Shown in pieces: positions 49,351 through 60,308 of a DNA stretch of 64,000 nt; the stretch's first letter is position 1, and every line of letters starts with the position of its first letter. Origin of the DNA: Companilactobacillus alimentarius DSM 20249. GTDB lineage: Bacteria > Bacillota > Bacilli > Lactobacillales > Lactobacillaceae. The position numbers and the translations under genes are program-made. The stretch lies in NCBI RefSeq assembly GCF_002849895.1, contig NZ_CP018867.1:2269866-2333865 (forward strand), read 5' to 3'. The notes beneath the pieces are model-generated. The model was not told where the DNA came from. It saw nothing but the letters and a program-made list of their open reading frames with translations, and searched no databases.

Positions 49351-49917
49351 ATGGAGAGTATTGATTTTGGACGAAAGATTAATTACGTGCCCATGGCAAT
49401 CAGTTGGGGAGTAGGATTAATTGCTGGTATTTTAATTTATATATTCACAAGACAAGCGTTGCTAGCAGTTATTTTGGGGGTGGCAATTTTAGTAGTAGTT
49501 GCCTTGGTATACGCCAAAACCTTATCGGATTTTTATGGTTACTGGTCCATTGATGATAAGGGAATCACAAGCTTTAATTATCAGAATTTTAATGTAAGAT
49601 TTCAATCCGTTTTACTAACTTTTAGCGAGGATCCATTGAAGATTGAATTCAAAAATATTAAATCTTTAAAAGTCGTCGTCGGTAAAGATATGAATGCTCC
49701 AGCTAATATTTTGGGAGGTTCGTTTAATGCTCCAAAGAGAATCATGTTTCATTTGCCAACACCTTATTATTTGGAATTGCAATTAAATGATGGCCGAGAA
49801 ATTTATTTGGATCTATCGGCTGATTGGGATGATACTCAGACGATTCAGTATGTGATTGGTTTGATAATGAGTAAGGCTAATATTGAAGCTAGTATTGTTA
49901 AACAAGCCCAAGAATAA
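49351..49917 (+). CDS. Membrane protein of unknown function, paralogue of the 2.1 kb gene
   Basis: 188 residues. Two membrane segments (about 15-60) are followed by F-Y-G-Y-W-S-I-D-D-K-G-I and a soluble beta-rich domain. Length, topology and the W-x-I-D-x-x-G motif match the protein at 2072-2635. Family unnamed; PH-like fold possible. AGAGAAC precedes the ATG. Single gene. Confidence 0.6.
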   Translation: MESIDFGRKINYVPMAISWGVGLIAGILIYIFTRQALLAVILGVAILVVVALVYAKTLSDFYGYWSIDDKGITSFNYQNFNVRFQSVLLTFSEDPLKIEFKNIKSLKVVVGKDMNAPANILGGSFNAPKRIMFHLPTPYYLELQLNDGREIYLDLSADWDDTQTIQYVIGLIMSKANIEASIVKQAQE

Positions 49918-50025
49918 GATTAAGAATTGTATATTTACGTAAATAAAATTCAAAAACTCAAACTTTTTGTTGTTTAGAAGTTTATACTTATAAATTAAAA
50001 TAATAATAATTTGAGGGAGTTTATT

Positions 50026-50721
50026 TTGATAGGGACATTATTTAACGTTGCCATGATTATAGTGGGTAGCTTTGCGGGAAGTTATTTTAAAAAAGGTATT
50101 AAAGCAGAATATAATAAGATTTTGACGCAGGCTTTGGGCTTAGCAGCAATAGCGGTTGGTATCAATGCGGTAGTGCAAAACATGCCAAAAAGCCACTATC
50201 CTGTGTTGTTCATCGTCAGCCTAGCAATTGGTGGCGTGATAGGACAATGGCTCGATCTGGAAAAACATTTTGACAAATTAGTTGGAAGATTCTCTAAACC
50301 TAGTGCTGATGGTAAAAATAATCTAGCTGAAGGCTTAGCAACCGGAATTTTGTTATATTGTATCGGTTCATTGTCGATTCTAGGACCAATTCAAGCCGCT
50401 TTGAATAAGGATTACACATTCTTGTTTACCAACGGAATGTTGGATGGAATTACTTCGATAGTTTTGGCTTCGACCTTTGGGTTTGGAATGGTCCTTGCAG
50501 CAGTGGCAGTTTTTTGTTGGCAGGATAGTATTTATTTGATCGCTATGTTATTGCAGAATTCAATTAATACTAATATGATTACCGAATTAACCGTTGTCGG
50601 TGGAATTTTGATCTTGGCTTCCGGATTAGGATTGTTGAATATTAAGAAAATTAAAGTTTTGAATCTTTTACCATCTTTGATTGTGCCAATTGTGGTTGTT
50701 GGGGTTTTGTCGATGTTTTAG
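50026..50721 (+). CDS. DUF554 family membrane protein
   Basis: 231 residues from a TTG at 50026 behind GAGGGAG, giving M-I-G-T-L-F-N-V, the usual DUF554 N-terminus. About seven membrane helices with glycine-rich stretches. Function unknown. It is the last gene before the BREX locus. Confidence 0.82.
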   Translation: MIGTLFNVAMIIVGSFAGSYFKKGIKAEYNKILTQALGLAAIAVGINAVVQNMPKSHYPVLFIVSLAIGGVIGQWLDLEKHFDKLVGRFSKPSADGKNNLAEGLATGILLYCIGSLSILGPIQAALNKDYTFLFTNGMLDGITSIVLASTFGFGMVLAAVAVFCWQDSIYLIAMLLQNSINTNMITELTVVGGILILASGLGLLNIKKIKVLNLLPSLIVPIVVVGVLSMF

Positions 50722-50733
50722 GAATAGATTGAA

Positions 50734-50776
50734 TGGGAACATTTCTTATTGTTAAAAGGGATGCTTCTTTTTTTTA
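50734..50776 (+). terminator. Weak terminator before the BREX locus
   Basis: GAACATTTC can pair, with wobbles, with GGGATGCTTC and is followed by eight T's. A TATAAT at 50784-50789 lies right after and may be the BREX promoter -10 box. Confidence 0.45.
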
Positions 50777-50836
50777 CGTAATTTATAATATACTAGGAAT
50801 ATATACTGCAGATTATGCTTTAGAAAGTGGTAAAAG

Positions 50837-51430
50837 ATGAAAAAATATAGTGCAGGAATGGTATCACATGCGTTTTGGTTAAATGAGTTTTCTCAGTACA
50901 TTGATCTAGTAAATGATGGAATTTCAACGGAAGAAATAAAAAGAAAAAGCATTGAAGACAACTGTTTTAAACAGAGCACTAAAGCACGTGCTAAAGATAT
51001 TTTTAACATTTTAAATAGACGCGTTGGGAGTTTAGATGAAGATTATTTGGAGCTTTATCCTAGGTTAGATATAACTAGTCAAAAAATGGTTAACTTGATT
51101 ACAGTGATGAATAATAATCAATTATTTAAGGAATTTATGTATGAGACTTACCGTGATGAATTGATTGTTGGTGATGCAAAATTGTATGACTATGAGGTCG
51201 AAAGCTTTTTTAATCAAAAAATTCAGGAAAGTGAACAAATTGCTAATTGGACAGATGTAACAATCAAGAGACTTGCTGGCGTTTTTAAGACTTTTAATCG
51301 TGAAGCTGGATTATTAAAAAATCAAAGTAAGTATGACGATGTTATTCGGCCGGTTATTGATTATCGCTTGGAAGATTTATTGGTTACAAAAAAGAATAGC
51401 GAAATGCTAGCAATTCTTTTAGGGAGATAA
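50837..51430 (+). CDS. brxA: BREX protein BrxA (DUF1819)
   Basis: 197 residues, the family length. K-Y-S-A-G-M-V-S-H-A-F-W at the N-terminus is typical of DUF1819. BrxA is a small DNA-binding helical protein of type 1 BREX. It starts the brxA-brxB-brxC-pglX order, separated from brxB by 2 nt. The ribosome binding site (AAAGTGG) is modest. Confidence 0.92.
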   Translation: MKKYSAGMVSHAFWLNEFSQYIDLVNDGISTEEIKRKSIEDNCFKQSTKARAKDIFNILNRRVGSLDEDYLELYPRLDITSQKMVNLITVMNNNQLFKEFMYETYRDELIVGDAKLYDYEVESFFNQKIQESEQIANWTDVTIKRLAGVFKTFNREAGLLKNQSKYDDVIRPVIDYRLEDLLVTKKNSEMLAILLGR

Positions 51431-51432
51431 GG

Positions 51433-52005
51433 ATGAGTACAAAAACAAAATTAGATCATTTAAAAAACAAACTACAGAATAGCGATTTTCAAAATAATCA
51501 AGGTTTGTCCAACGAAGTTTCATATTATATTTTGGCCTATGATCCTAAAGATTTTCCAATAGTTAGACGAGAGTTGGATAGTATTAAACGTGAATTTAAT
51601 CAAGATACAGCAGATTATAAAATCAAGGAATTCAATGTTTATAAAATTATGTGGAAACTATTGGAGCAACGAGGCATAAAAAAAGCTGTTTTTGAAATGG
51701 AGAAAGATGATGGAATCGAATACTTGTCGGAACAAATTAATAATGTTTTGAGGATGACTAATTCTGATAATGAATTAGTTAAGTATATGGAGGATCATAT
51801 AAATCCTGACACAATTGTATTTCTAACAGGTATCGGCGAAATTTATCCATTAATAAGAGCACACAAAATATTAAATACAATGCATCAGATTATTTCAGAC
51901 ATTCCTGTGGTATTATTTTATCCAGGAAAATATGATAGTTTGAGCTTGAGTATGTTTGGAGAGTTAAAAGAAGATAATTATTATCGAGCATTTCAAATAA
52001 ATTAG
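51433..52005 (+). CDS. brxB: BREX protein BrxB (DUF1788)
   Basis: 190 residues. The pattern ...D-T-I-V-F-L-T-G-I-G-E-I-Y-P-L-I-R-A-H near residue 130 and the C-terminal P-V-V-L-F-Y-P-G-x-Y are typical of DUF1788. It is an essential BREX component of unknown activity. AAGGATG precedes the start. Confidence 0.92.
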   Translation: MSTKTKLDHLKNKLQNSDFQNNQGLSNEVSYYILAYDPKDFPIVRRELDSIKREFNQDTADYKIKEFNVYKIMWKLLEQRGIKKAVFEMEKDDGIEYLSEQINNVLRMTNSDNELVKYMEDHINPDTIVFLTGIGEIYPLIRAHKILNTMHQIISDIPVVLFYPGKYDSLSLSMFGELKEDNYYRAFQIN

Positions 52006-52017
52006 GGGTTACTGATA

Positions 52018-55000
52018 ATGATAATTAAAGATGTTTTTACTAAACCGATTGATCGTAATATCAAGGGTGTAATTACCATTGGTAATGAACGTGATAACAA
52101 TATTAAACAGGAATTGGAGGAGTACGTTGTTACTAGAGAATTAAAACATCACTTTAGTGATTTCTTTGATGCGTATACTTCTAGTATCGGTAAAAATACT
52201 ACAAATATGGGAGTGTGGATTTCCGGATTCTTTGGATCAGGTAAATCACATTTCTTAAAGATTTTGTCTTATTTGCTCGAAAACCGTGAAGTAAAGGGTA
52301 AAAAGGCAATCGATTATTTCACGGATGATAAAAAAATAACTGACATTACAACAATTCGTAATATGCAAAAGGCTGTTGAAATCGATAATGAAGTTATGTT
52401 GTTCAATATTGATTCCAAAGCTCGTGACAATAATAAAGAGCAAAAGAACGCCATTCTAAATGTTTTTCTACAAGTATTTAATGAACGTTTAGGATTATCT
52501 GGGGAGAGTTTTTGGTTAGCCGATTTAGAAAGAAAATTAATTAAAGATAATCGCTATGAAGATTTCAAAGAAGAATTTAAGAATACTAATGATGAGCATT
52601 TGGATTGGATAGGGGCAAGAAACGGTTTTGCTTTTATGAAGGGTACAATTAAGGAAACCTTAGTTAATATCGGCTATATGTCGGATGCTGATGCACAAGG
52701 ATTCGTTGATAATTTGTCTTCAAGCTATTCCATTAGTGTAGAAGAATTTGCTAAGATGGTTAATTCATACATTAAAACTAAACCTGAAAATTACCATATG
52801 ATTTTCTTAGTTGATGAAATTGGTCAATATATCGGTGATTCTCAGCAAAGAATGTTGAACTTGCAAAGTATTGTTGAGGATTTAGGAACTTATACTCAAG
52901 GAAAAGCTTGGGTCATTGTTACTAGCCAACAGGCAATTGATCAAGTTACCGATAATATTAATGGACAAGATTTTTCAAAAATTCAAGGACGTTTCCACAC
53001 GAGAATTTCCATGTCTTCTGCTAACGTTGATGAAGTTATTAAAAAACGTTTGTTAACAAAAACTTCTGAAAGTGAAGCTTTACTAGAAGACACATATTCA
53101 CAAGAACAACACTCGATTAATAATTTGATTGATTTTGATGGGGATGTTGAACGAAAGAAGTATGATAATGGAAAAGTCTTCTCTGAGGTTTATCCATTTG
53201 TTCCTTATCAATTTAATTTATTACAGGAAACCTTAACTGCTATTCGTGAAAACGGGTCTGATGGGAAACATTTAGCTGAGGGTGAACGTTCGATGCTGGC
53301 TGTTTTTCAAGAATCAGCCCAATATTTTGAAAAGCATGATACAAGGTCGTTGATTCCATATAGTATTTTCTTTAGAGGGTTGGAACAGTTTCTAGATCAT
53401 ACTCATGCCATTGTTATTCAGCATGCAATCGATAATGAAAAGATCAATCCTAATAACGACCCTAAGCCTTTTGCCGTGCAAGTCTTAGAAACGTTATTTA
53501 TGGTTAAGTATGTTAAGAATTTTGATGCAACATTAAACAATGTTACTACATTAATGATCGATTCAATTGATACCGATCGAATTGAATTAGAAAAGAAAAT
53601 CAAGAAAGCATTAGATATTTTAATCAATCAAGAATTAGTTGAAAAAACAACGCATGGCTATGAATTTTTAACGGATGCAGAACAAGATATTAGTAAGCAA
53701 ATTAATAGACAAAGTGTAGACGTTGCAGAGATTTCAAGAAGCATTGGAGATCAATTATTTGCTAATTCTAATATTTCCAAAAAATTTACTTATCCTAAAT
53801 TAAATAATCAATACACATTCTCATTTAATCCTTATGTTGATGGTTATCCGGTTGCCTCAACTAATAATGAAATGAGTATAAGAGTTAATACTCCTGAAAG
53901 TGATTATCATAGGGATAAAGCGGAATTGGCCCGAATTTCCATTGATCCGGGGCAGCCACCAATTATCATTGATATGCCAGAGGAGAATTCCTATATTGAT
54001 GATATGCGTCAATCTATTAAAATTAGAAAATTTGCTTATGGATTCAATAACCAGCCAAGTGATGAACGTTCTAAGCAAATTATCGAAATTAAAAAAATGG
54101 AACGTAATACATTAAATGATAATGCTTCTAAAGAATTAATGGCTGCTTTACAAAATGCGGATATTTATATTTCTGGTAAAAAATTAGAGAATACCGGTAA
54201 GGATTTCTTTAAACGTCTCAATGAAGCCGAAATTGCTTTGGTTGATGAGGTATATCGTAATCTTAGTTATATTGAAGTAACTAAGAATGAAAAGGACATT
54301 GTTTCTCTATTTAAGAACAATGATTTGAATGTTAAAACTAATGAAAATGAACAAGCTACACAGGCAATTCTGGATAGCATTTTACGTTCATTTGACGGTC
54401 ACAATAAGATTTCTTACAAGTCAATTTTAGATAAGTTCAGTCGGATTCCATTCGGTTATAACGATATAGATATTAAGTGGCTTGTTGCTGAATTATTTGC
54501 TGATGCAAAGATAAAACTTTACGTTAATAATGCTTCGGTAAACTTCAATCCTAATTCAGATCCATTGGAAATGGCTCGTTACTTTACTAAAAAATCCTTT
54601 ATTGACAAAGTTCAATTTGAGCCTCGTCGTGAGATTTCAGTTTCAAAGAAAAAGGATTTACAAGAGATTGCTGATGAGGTCTTCAATAAAGTAACCTTTA
54701 CCAATTATGAAGACGATACTGTGATGAATGAATTAAAAGATAAAGTTCAAATGGACTTGAGAAATTTGAGATTCTTCAAGGAAATGCCTAATTATTATCC
54801 AGGTAAAAATTGGATCGAGCAAGGAATTAATATGCTTGAGAAATTAGACAATATCGTTGACGTTGATAATTTTTATGATTATGCAAGTAAAGAAAAAGAT
54901 GATCTGCTTGATTGGCATGATGATATGGAAGATTATGGAATTCTTGAATTTTATCATAGCGATAGTCAACAAAATATTTGGAAAGAAGCACATCAGAAAC

Positions 55001-55641
55001 TTGATATTTATGATAATTCCAAGGATTTTATAACTGGTAAAGAATTGCCCAAAGTGGTAAATAGTATTACAGAAATTATCCAATCTAATAAACCCCAAGG
55101 AAGAGTTCATGAACTAAAACAACTTAGTGATGATTTTAAAGATGAATATAATAAGGAATTTGATCGTAAATTGGATGATATTAATGTTCAAATTGAGGTT
55201 GAACGATCAAATACACTTGATTATATTGCTAAAACTGATTGCTTGGATAAATTAGAAAGTGAAGTAAATCACCGGTTTGATGAATTTATTAAAGAAGCTG
55301 AGGAATCAGTTAACTTGGATAAATTGGTTGTTGTTAAGGATAAGGTATTGCCAGTTGGTTCAAGATTTAGAGAAAGAGCTGATAAAATTGTCGAGGAAAG
55401 AAATTCTTCAAAAGAGCCAAGTCCGAATCTAAATGGCGGTAATAGTGGAGATGATTCCATACACGGTGAACCTAAAAAATCTGTTTCACAACCAATACAC
55501 ATTAATATCAGACAATTACAAATTCCAAAGAATTGGTCGTTGAAAGATGAAGATGACGTAGATGCTGAGTTGAAACTTTTAAAGAGAGCTTTAATAGAAG
55601 AATTAAAGAGAAATAATAACAATATTAATTTGAGTCTTTAA
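52018..55641 (+). CDS. brxC: BREX ATPase BrxC
   Basis: 1207 residues, full length and intact. Walker A G-F-F-G-S-G-K-S-H lies at residues 70-78 and a Walker B-like I-F-L-V-D-E-I-G-Q near 262. It is the large P-loop protein of type 1 BREX (DUF6079 / PglY-like). The long C-terminal half is helical and charged. It lies 13 nt after brxB and 17 nt before pglX. Confidence 0.95.
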   Translation: MIIKDVFTKPIDRNIKGVITIGNERDNNIKQELEEYVVTRELKHHFSDFFDAYTSSIGKNTTNMGVWISGFFGSGKSHFLKILSYLLENREVKGKKAIDYFTDDKKITDITTIRNMQKAVEIDNEVMLFNIDSKARDNNKEQKNAILNVFLQVFNERLGLSGESFWLADLERKLIKDNRYEDFKEEFKNTNDEHLDWIGARNGFAFMKGTIKETLVNIGYMSDADAQGFVDNLSSSYSISVEEFAKMVNSYIKTKPENYHMIFLVDEIGQYIGDSQQRMLNLQSIVEDLGTYTQGKAWVIVTSQQAIDQVTDNINGQDFSKIQGRFHTRISMSSANVDEVIKKRLLTKTSESEALLEDTYSQEQHSINNLIDFDGDVERKKYDNGKVFSEVYPFVPYQFNLLQETLTAIRENGSDGKHLAEGERSMLAVFQESAQYFEKHDTRSLIPYSIFFRGLEQFLDHTHAIVIQHAIDNEKINPNNDPKPFAVQVLETLFMVKYVKNFDATLNNVTTLMIDSIDTDRIELEKKIKKALDILINQELVEKTTHGYEFLTDAEQDISKQINRQSVDVAEISRSIGDQLFANSNISKKFTYPKLNNQYTFSFNPYVDGYPVASTNNEMSIRVNTPESDYHRDKAELARISIDPGQPPIIIDMPEENSYIDDMRQSIKIRKFAYGFNNQPSDERSKQIIEIKKMERNTLNDNASKELMAALQNADIYISGKKLENTGKDFFKRLNEAEIALVDEVYRNLSYIEVTKNEKDIVSLFKNNDLNVKTNENEQATQAILDSILRSFDGHNKISYKSILDKFSRIPFGYNDIDIKWLVAELFADAKIKLYVNNASVNFNPNSDPLEMARYFTKKSFIDKVQFEPRREISVSKKKDLQEIADEVFNKVTFTNYEDDTVMNELKDKVQMDLRNLRFFKEMPNYYPGKNWIEQGINMLEKLDNIVDVDNFYDYASKEKDDLLDWHDDMEDYGILEFYHSDSQQNIWKEAHQKLDIYDNSKDFITGKELPKVVNSITEIIQSNKPQGRVHELKQLSDDFKDEYNKEFDRKLDDINVQIEVERSNTLDYIAKTDCLDKLESEVNHRFDEFIKEAEESVNLDKLVVVKDKVLPVGSRFRERADKIVEERNSSKEPSPNLNGGNSGDDSIHGEPKKSVSQPIHINIRQLQIPKNWSLKDEDDVDAELKLLKRALIEELKRNNNNINLSL

Positions 55642-56247
55642 ATTTAGAAGGAAAATACATGGATAAAAACGCGATAAAAAAGTTTGCTATCAATGCCCGT
55701 AATGAGCTACGTGCAATGGTCAAACAAAAAGCCAATGTAATAGGAATTACTGAGAATGGAATTGAAGATAAATTATCAATTTCTACTAAAGAAATCGAAT
55801 ATTATATTGATGATAAAGTTCCATTAATTGGAAAAGATATTCAAAAGCGAAAAAACTAGTTGATGAATTGAATACTCGTGCCAAAAAAAGCGACTATAAG
55901 ACAGCCTTCAATGACTTAGTTGAGGAAGTGGCTTACACATGGTTTAACAGAATTGTGGCCATTCGTTTCATGGAAGTTAACGATTATTTACCAAGTAGAA
56001 CCAGAGTCTTATCAAGTACTCAGAATCGTAATGAACCAGATATTATGATTGATCCGTTATCTCTGGAAGATGATTTAGGGGCTTTTTCAGACGATGACCG
56101 TCAGTTGATTAGTGATGCTTGGGATACTGAAGATCCCACGACTATGGATAAGTTGTACAAGATGTTGTTTATCAAACAAGCCAATGCTTTGAACAAGAAC
56201 TTGCCGTATCTATTTGAAAGAACAAATGATTATGCAGAATTATTGTT

Positions 56248-56375
56248 CACTCCAAGCTATAATCACGGTGTGATAAAAGATATTGTTACTGAGATTCCAG
56301 AGAGTAATTTTGATGTTGAACAAGGCGGTCAGGTTGAGATTATTGGATGGATTTATCAGTATTACAATACGGAAC
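56248..56375 (+). repeat. Inverted repeat A, left copy (128 bp)
   Basis: Read on the opposite strand, 62337-62464 is identical by eye over all 128 bases. It lies in the coding frame (T-P-S-Y-N-H-G ... W-I-Y-Q-Y-Y-N-T) before the catalytic core. Confidence 0.95.
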
Positions 56376-57527
56376 TGCATGACGAAGTTGTAAACATTAG
56401 TGGCGGTGCCATTCAAAAAAGTGATATCCCAGCCGCAACCCAGTTATTTACTACTGATTGGGTCGTTAGATATATGGTCGACAATTCACTTGGTAAATAC
56501 TGGCTTGAAAGACATCCAAATAGTTCATTAAAGAAAGAACTCAAATATCTTTTACCAGAAAAATTAAATATTGTGCCAAATGATAAGGATATTCAAGATA
56601 TCAAATTTGTTGATAATGCTATGGGGTCCGGACATATTTTAATTTATGCATTCGATGTTCTTATGAAGATTTATCAAGAAGAAGGATATTCAGCCAGGGA
56701 TGCAGCAGTTGATATTATTACTAAAAATCTATATGGATTAGAAATCGATCAACTAGCAACATTTTCTTTAATGATGAAGGCTAGACAGTACAATCGTCGA
56801 ATTTTAAGAAAATCAGATATTAAACCTAATTTACATGTTTTTGTCGAAACAAATAACATATCTTCAGAATTTTTAGAATTAATACCTGAAGATTCTCAAA
56901 AAGATGTACAAGAGCTAGTTAATACATTTAAGAATGCCAAAGAATTAGGTTCTATTACTAAACTTGAAAGACAATATAATTATGAGAAATTACGTTTAGA
57001 CGTAAATAATATTAAAGATCCTGGAATTGATTTATACGGCATTCAGTCTTCCAAAGAATTAGTATTAAAGGTGTTAGATTTAGCTGAAGTTATTAGTGCC
57101 AAATATGATGTTGTAGTCACTAATCCTCCATACTTGAATAAAATGGACAAAAATCTCAAGAAATACGTTAAAAAATATTATTCAGATTATTCTGGTGATC
57201 TTTTCTCGGTCTTTATTTATAACAATATAAGTTGGTTAAAGCCAGGTGGATATTCAGCCTATATGACACCATTTGTTTGGATGTTTATCAAAACATATGA
57301 AAAATTGAGAACATTTATCGTTGAAAACAAAAAAATATCTAGCTTGATTCAAATGGAATATTCAGCATTTGAAGAAGCTACTGTGCCAATTAATACCTTT
57401 GTGATTAAGAATTCTAAGCCTAATGATGAAGGAATTTATTTAAAGCTTTCTGCTTTTAAAGGTGGCATGGAAGTTCAAAATCAAAAGGTTCTAGAAGCAA
57501 TTGGGAATCCAGACTGTGGATATATTT

Positions 57528-57866
57528 ATCGAACTAATCAAGCGAACTTTAGTAAGATTCCTGGTAGTCCTATTGCTTATTGGGCTAGTGAAAATTTGAT
57601 TAAGGATTTCGAAAAAGGAACTAGAATGGACGAATTAGTTGACCCAAGACAGGGATTAGCAACAGCTGATAACAATAGATTCTTACGAATGTGGTATGAG
57701 GTTATAAATAGCAATATTAGTTTTAATTCTCATTCTATAAAAGAATCATTAGAATCTAATAAAAAATGGTTTCCATATAATAAAGGTGGATCTTATAGAA
57801 AATGGTATGGAAATTATGATTATGTAGTTAATTGGGAAAAAGATGGCTATGAAGTAAGAAATTTCA
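57528..57866 (+). repeat. Inverted repeat B, left copy (339 bp)
   Basis: It matches 60778-61116 on the other strand with only a handful of substitutions and no indels. It encodes R-T-N-Q-A-N-F-S-K-I-P-G ... V-N-W-E. Confidence 0.95.
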
Positions 57867-58176
57867 CTGATGCTAATGGAAAAGTTAGATCAAGACCCCA
57901 AAATACTGATTATTACTTTCATGAAGCGATAACATGGTCTAAATACTCTGGCAATTTAGTATTAGATAGGATTTCAGGATCATTCATGATACCGGGTATG
58001 CTGCATTTTCTAAAAACATAAAACTTATTAATGATGTAGGATTCTTAAATACTAAGTAGGCAGTACATATTAAATTTTTAAATCCAACGATAAATGCCAA
58101 ATTGGTGATTTTTAAATTTCCAGTTTTAAAATGTTGAACAGTATATCAAAGAATGATAACATAAAATTCCAAAGAA

Positions 58177-58248
58177 GATTGGGATTCAGCGAAATCTCAT
58201 GGGATTTCAAACAACATCCACTCTTAAATCACATCGCTGATGATAAGC
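58177..58248 (+). repeat. Inverted repeat C, left copy (72 bp)
   Basis: It matches 60391-60462 on the other strand with one mismatch seen. It encodes ...E-I-S-W-D-F-K-Q-H-P-L-L-N-H-I-A-D-D-K. Confidence 0.93.
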
Positions 58249-59168
58249 GAACAGAAGTAAATGGTAGTTTACAAAATGCGTTTAGTATTTGGAAATCAGA
58301 GGCTCAAGATAGATTTGACCAATTAAAGTATAATGAAGAAGAATTAAATAAGATTTTTATTGATCTATATGGTTTACAAGATGAGTTGACTCCGGATGTT
58401 GCCGATAAAGATGTTTCTGTACGTTTGGCTAACGAAAAACGTGATATTAAATCTTTCTTGTCTTATTTTGTTGGCGTAGTATTTGGCAGGTATTCTCTTG
58501 ATACTGAGGGTCTTGCTTTTGCTGGGGGACAATGGGATAGCTCTAAATACGATTCCTTCGTGCCAAATGACGATAATATCTTGATGTTAAATGATAAGAA
58601 ATATTTTGATGATAAGCGCGATATCATGAGTCGTTTGAAAGAATTTTTGACTGTAACTTTTGGTGCAGATAATGTAAAAGATAACCTTGAGTATATTGCT
58701 TCAGTTGTTGGTAAAAAAGCAGATAATACTGAGGATTCCATTAGAAGGTACTTTGTTGAAGACTTCTTTAAAGATCATAAGAAGATATATCAAAAACGTC
58801 CAATCTATTGGGAATTTTCAAGTGGTCGAGCTAATGGATTCAAAGCTTTAATGTACTTACATAGATACAACGAAAATGAATTAGCAATGATTAGAACTAA
58901 TTATTTGCATCCATTGCAGGGTAGATATGAAACCAATCTTAAACAATTGGATCAATTATTAGAATCTGAAACCGTTGCTAAAGAGAAGAAGAAACTTGAA
59001 AAAGAAATTAATCATGTAAATAAGCAACTATCTGAAATTAAGAAGTATGATCCGTTAATTCAACATATTGCTAATGAGAAAATATCGTTAGACTTGGATG
59101 ATGGTGTAGTGGTTAATTATGAAAAACTTCAAAATGGTGAGAAAATTTTAACTAATTATAAGTAGATA

Positions 59169-59199
59169 AAAGGGCTTTTCCAATCGGAAAAGCCTTTTT
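59169..59199. terminator. Terminator between pglX and the recombinase
   Basis: AGGGCTTTTCC-AATC-GGAAAAGCCTTTTT, directly after the pglX stop. A-rich 5' side allows use from both strands. Confidence 0.85.
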
Positions 59200-59200
59200 A

Positions 59201-59220
59201 TGTGCCAAGAAATGTGCCAA
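59201..59220. repeat. TGTGCCAA direct repeats next to the recombinase
   Basis: TGTGCCAA occurs twice (59201-59208 and 59213-59220), 12 nt apart, right after the terminator. A third copy in opposite orientation lies at 60345-60352 just upstream of the recombinase start. They may be arm-type binding sites for its N-terminal domain; this is inference. Confidence 0.5.
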
Positions 59221-60308
59221 CTATTTTATGGCATTATCTAGAATAGAAATTATCTTATCTTGATCCTGAGATTGCAATTCTCTAATTATATGTAAGTAAG
59301 TTGATTGAGTTGTTGTGATGTTACTATGACCCAATCTTCTCGAAACGGAAAGTACGCTAACTCCTTTATAGAGTAAGATTGAAGCATGCGTGTGACGCAA
59401 TCCATGAAATGTTATACGGGGAATATTAAGTGATTCAAGTTTATTAGTTAGTGACTTATTTATTTCAGCACTTACCAAAATATGATCTTTCTTATTCATA
59501 AATATTGGCTGGTTGTTTTTAAATTCATGAAGTTTCAGGTATTCTTTTAATTTAAAAACTGTCTGTTCATCGATAGCAATTTTTCTGATAGAGGATTTCG
59601 TTTTAGTCTTCATAAAGCCAGTTTTATATTTATAATCCCAAGTCTTATTTACGCTAATATATCCGGATTTGAAGTCAAAGTCTTTAGTTGTCAAACCCAC
59701 AACTTCGCCATATCTCATCCCAGTCACAGCCGCAATAAAAATAATCATTTCATCTATTTTGTTGGTATTAAGATTCTTTATTAAAATTGACCAATTTTTA
59801 TAACTCAAGACTTTATTAATTTTTGGTCGTTCTATTCCAGTTATAACGGCTTTTCTAGTTGGATCCGCCATAATTATTTTTTCATCTAAAGCCTCAAGCA
59901 AACAAGCCCTTATTTGTTTATGAAAGCATGATACAGTGCGCTTTGCGTGTGTTTTAGCAAATTGGTTAATGCCTTCTTGATAACGTAGTTTAGTTAAATC
60001 CTTTAGTTTTAAATCGCCAAATATTTCATAAATGTGTTGAGCAGTATTTTGATATTTATTGAAAGTGATTTTAGACACTACATTTTTCTTAAAAACATTG
60101 ATCCAACGTTTGTAGTAACTGACCAAGGGTTCTTCACTTGATTTTGCACTGGATAGATTAGGGTATTCAATTTGTATCTGACTAGCTGCTAGAATAGCTT
60201 CTGATTGTGTTCAAAGCCCGATTTACGTAGTTTCTTGTATTTACCAAATTGATCTTTGTATGATATTTCATATTGCCAAACGTGTCCTCTTTTACGATAA
60301 CTGACCAT
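59221..60308 (-). pseudogene. Phage-type tyrosine recombinase/integrase in the pglX locus, one frameshift
   Basis: The 59221-60126 frame holds the core and catalytic domains: G-M-R-Y-G-E (Arg), H-G-L-R-H-T-H-A-S (HxxR) and S-T-Y-L-H-I (Tyr). The true start is the ATG at 60308 behind GGAGGG; this N-terminus (M-V-S-Y-R-K-R-G-H-V-W-Q-Y-E) is an AP2-like arm-binding domain. One lost A near 60210 (GAAC for GAAAC) separates the two parts; restoring it gives a protein of about 362 residues. It is flanked by both pglX copies and has no phage genes around it, so its job is probably inversion of pglX cassettes. Confidence 0.85.

Larger units (their letters stand above)
55659..59165 (+). pseudogene. pglX: BREX adenine methyltransferase PglX (BrxX), frameshifted as sequenced
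   Basis: GAAGGA precedes the start. Three open pieces (55659-55859, 55868-58021, 58131-59165) together span the length of PglX, about 1168 residues. The first break is at six A's (55850-55855): seven would join ...Q-K-R-K-K-L-V-D-E-L-N. From about 57937 to 58200 the frame breaks several times, while other frames keep the expected protein (e.g. G-Y-A-A-F-S-K-N). The catalytic motif is V-V-V-T-N-P-P-Y; motif I reads F-V-D-N-A-M-G-S-G-H, with N where P is usual. C-terminal 305 residues follow repeat C. It contains one copy of all three inverted repeats. It may be intact in the living cell. Confidence 0.85.
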
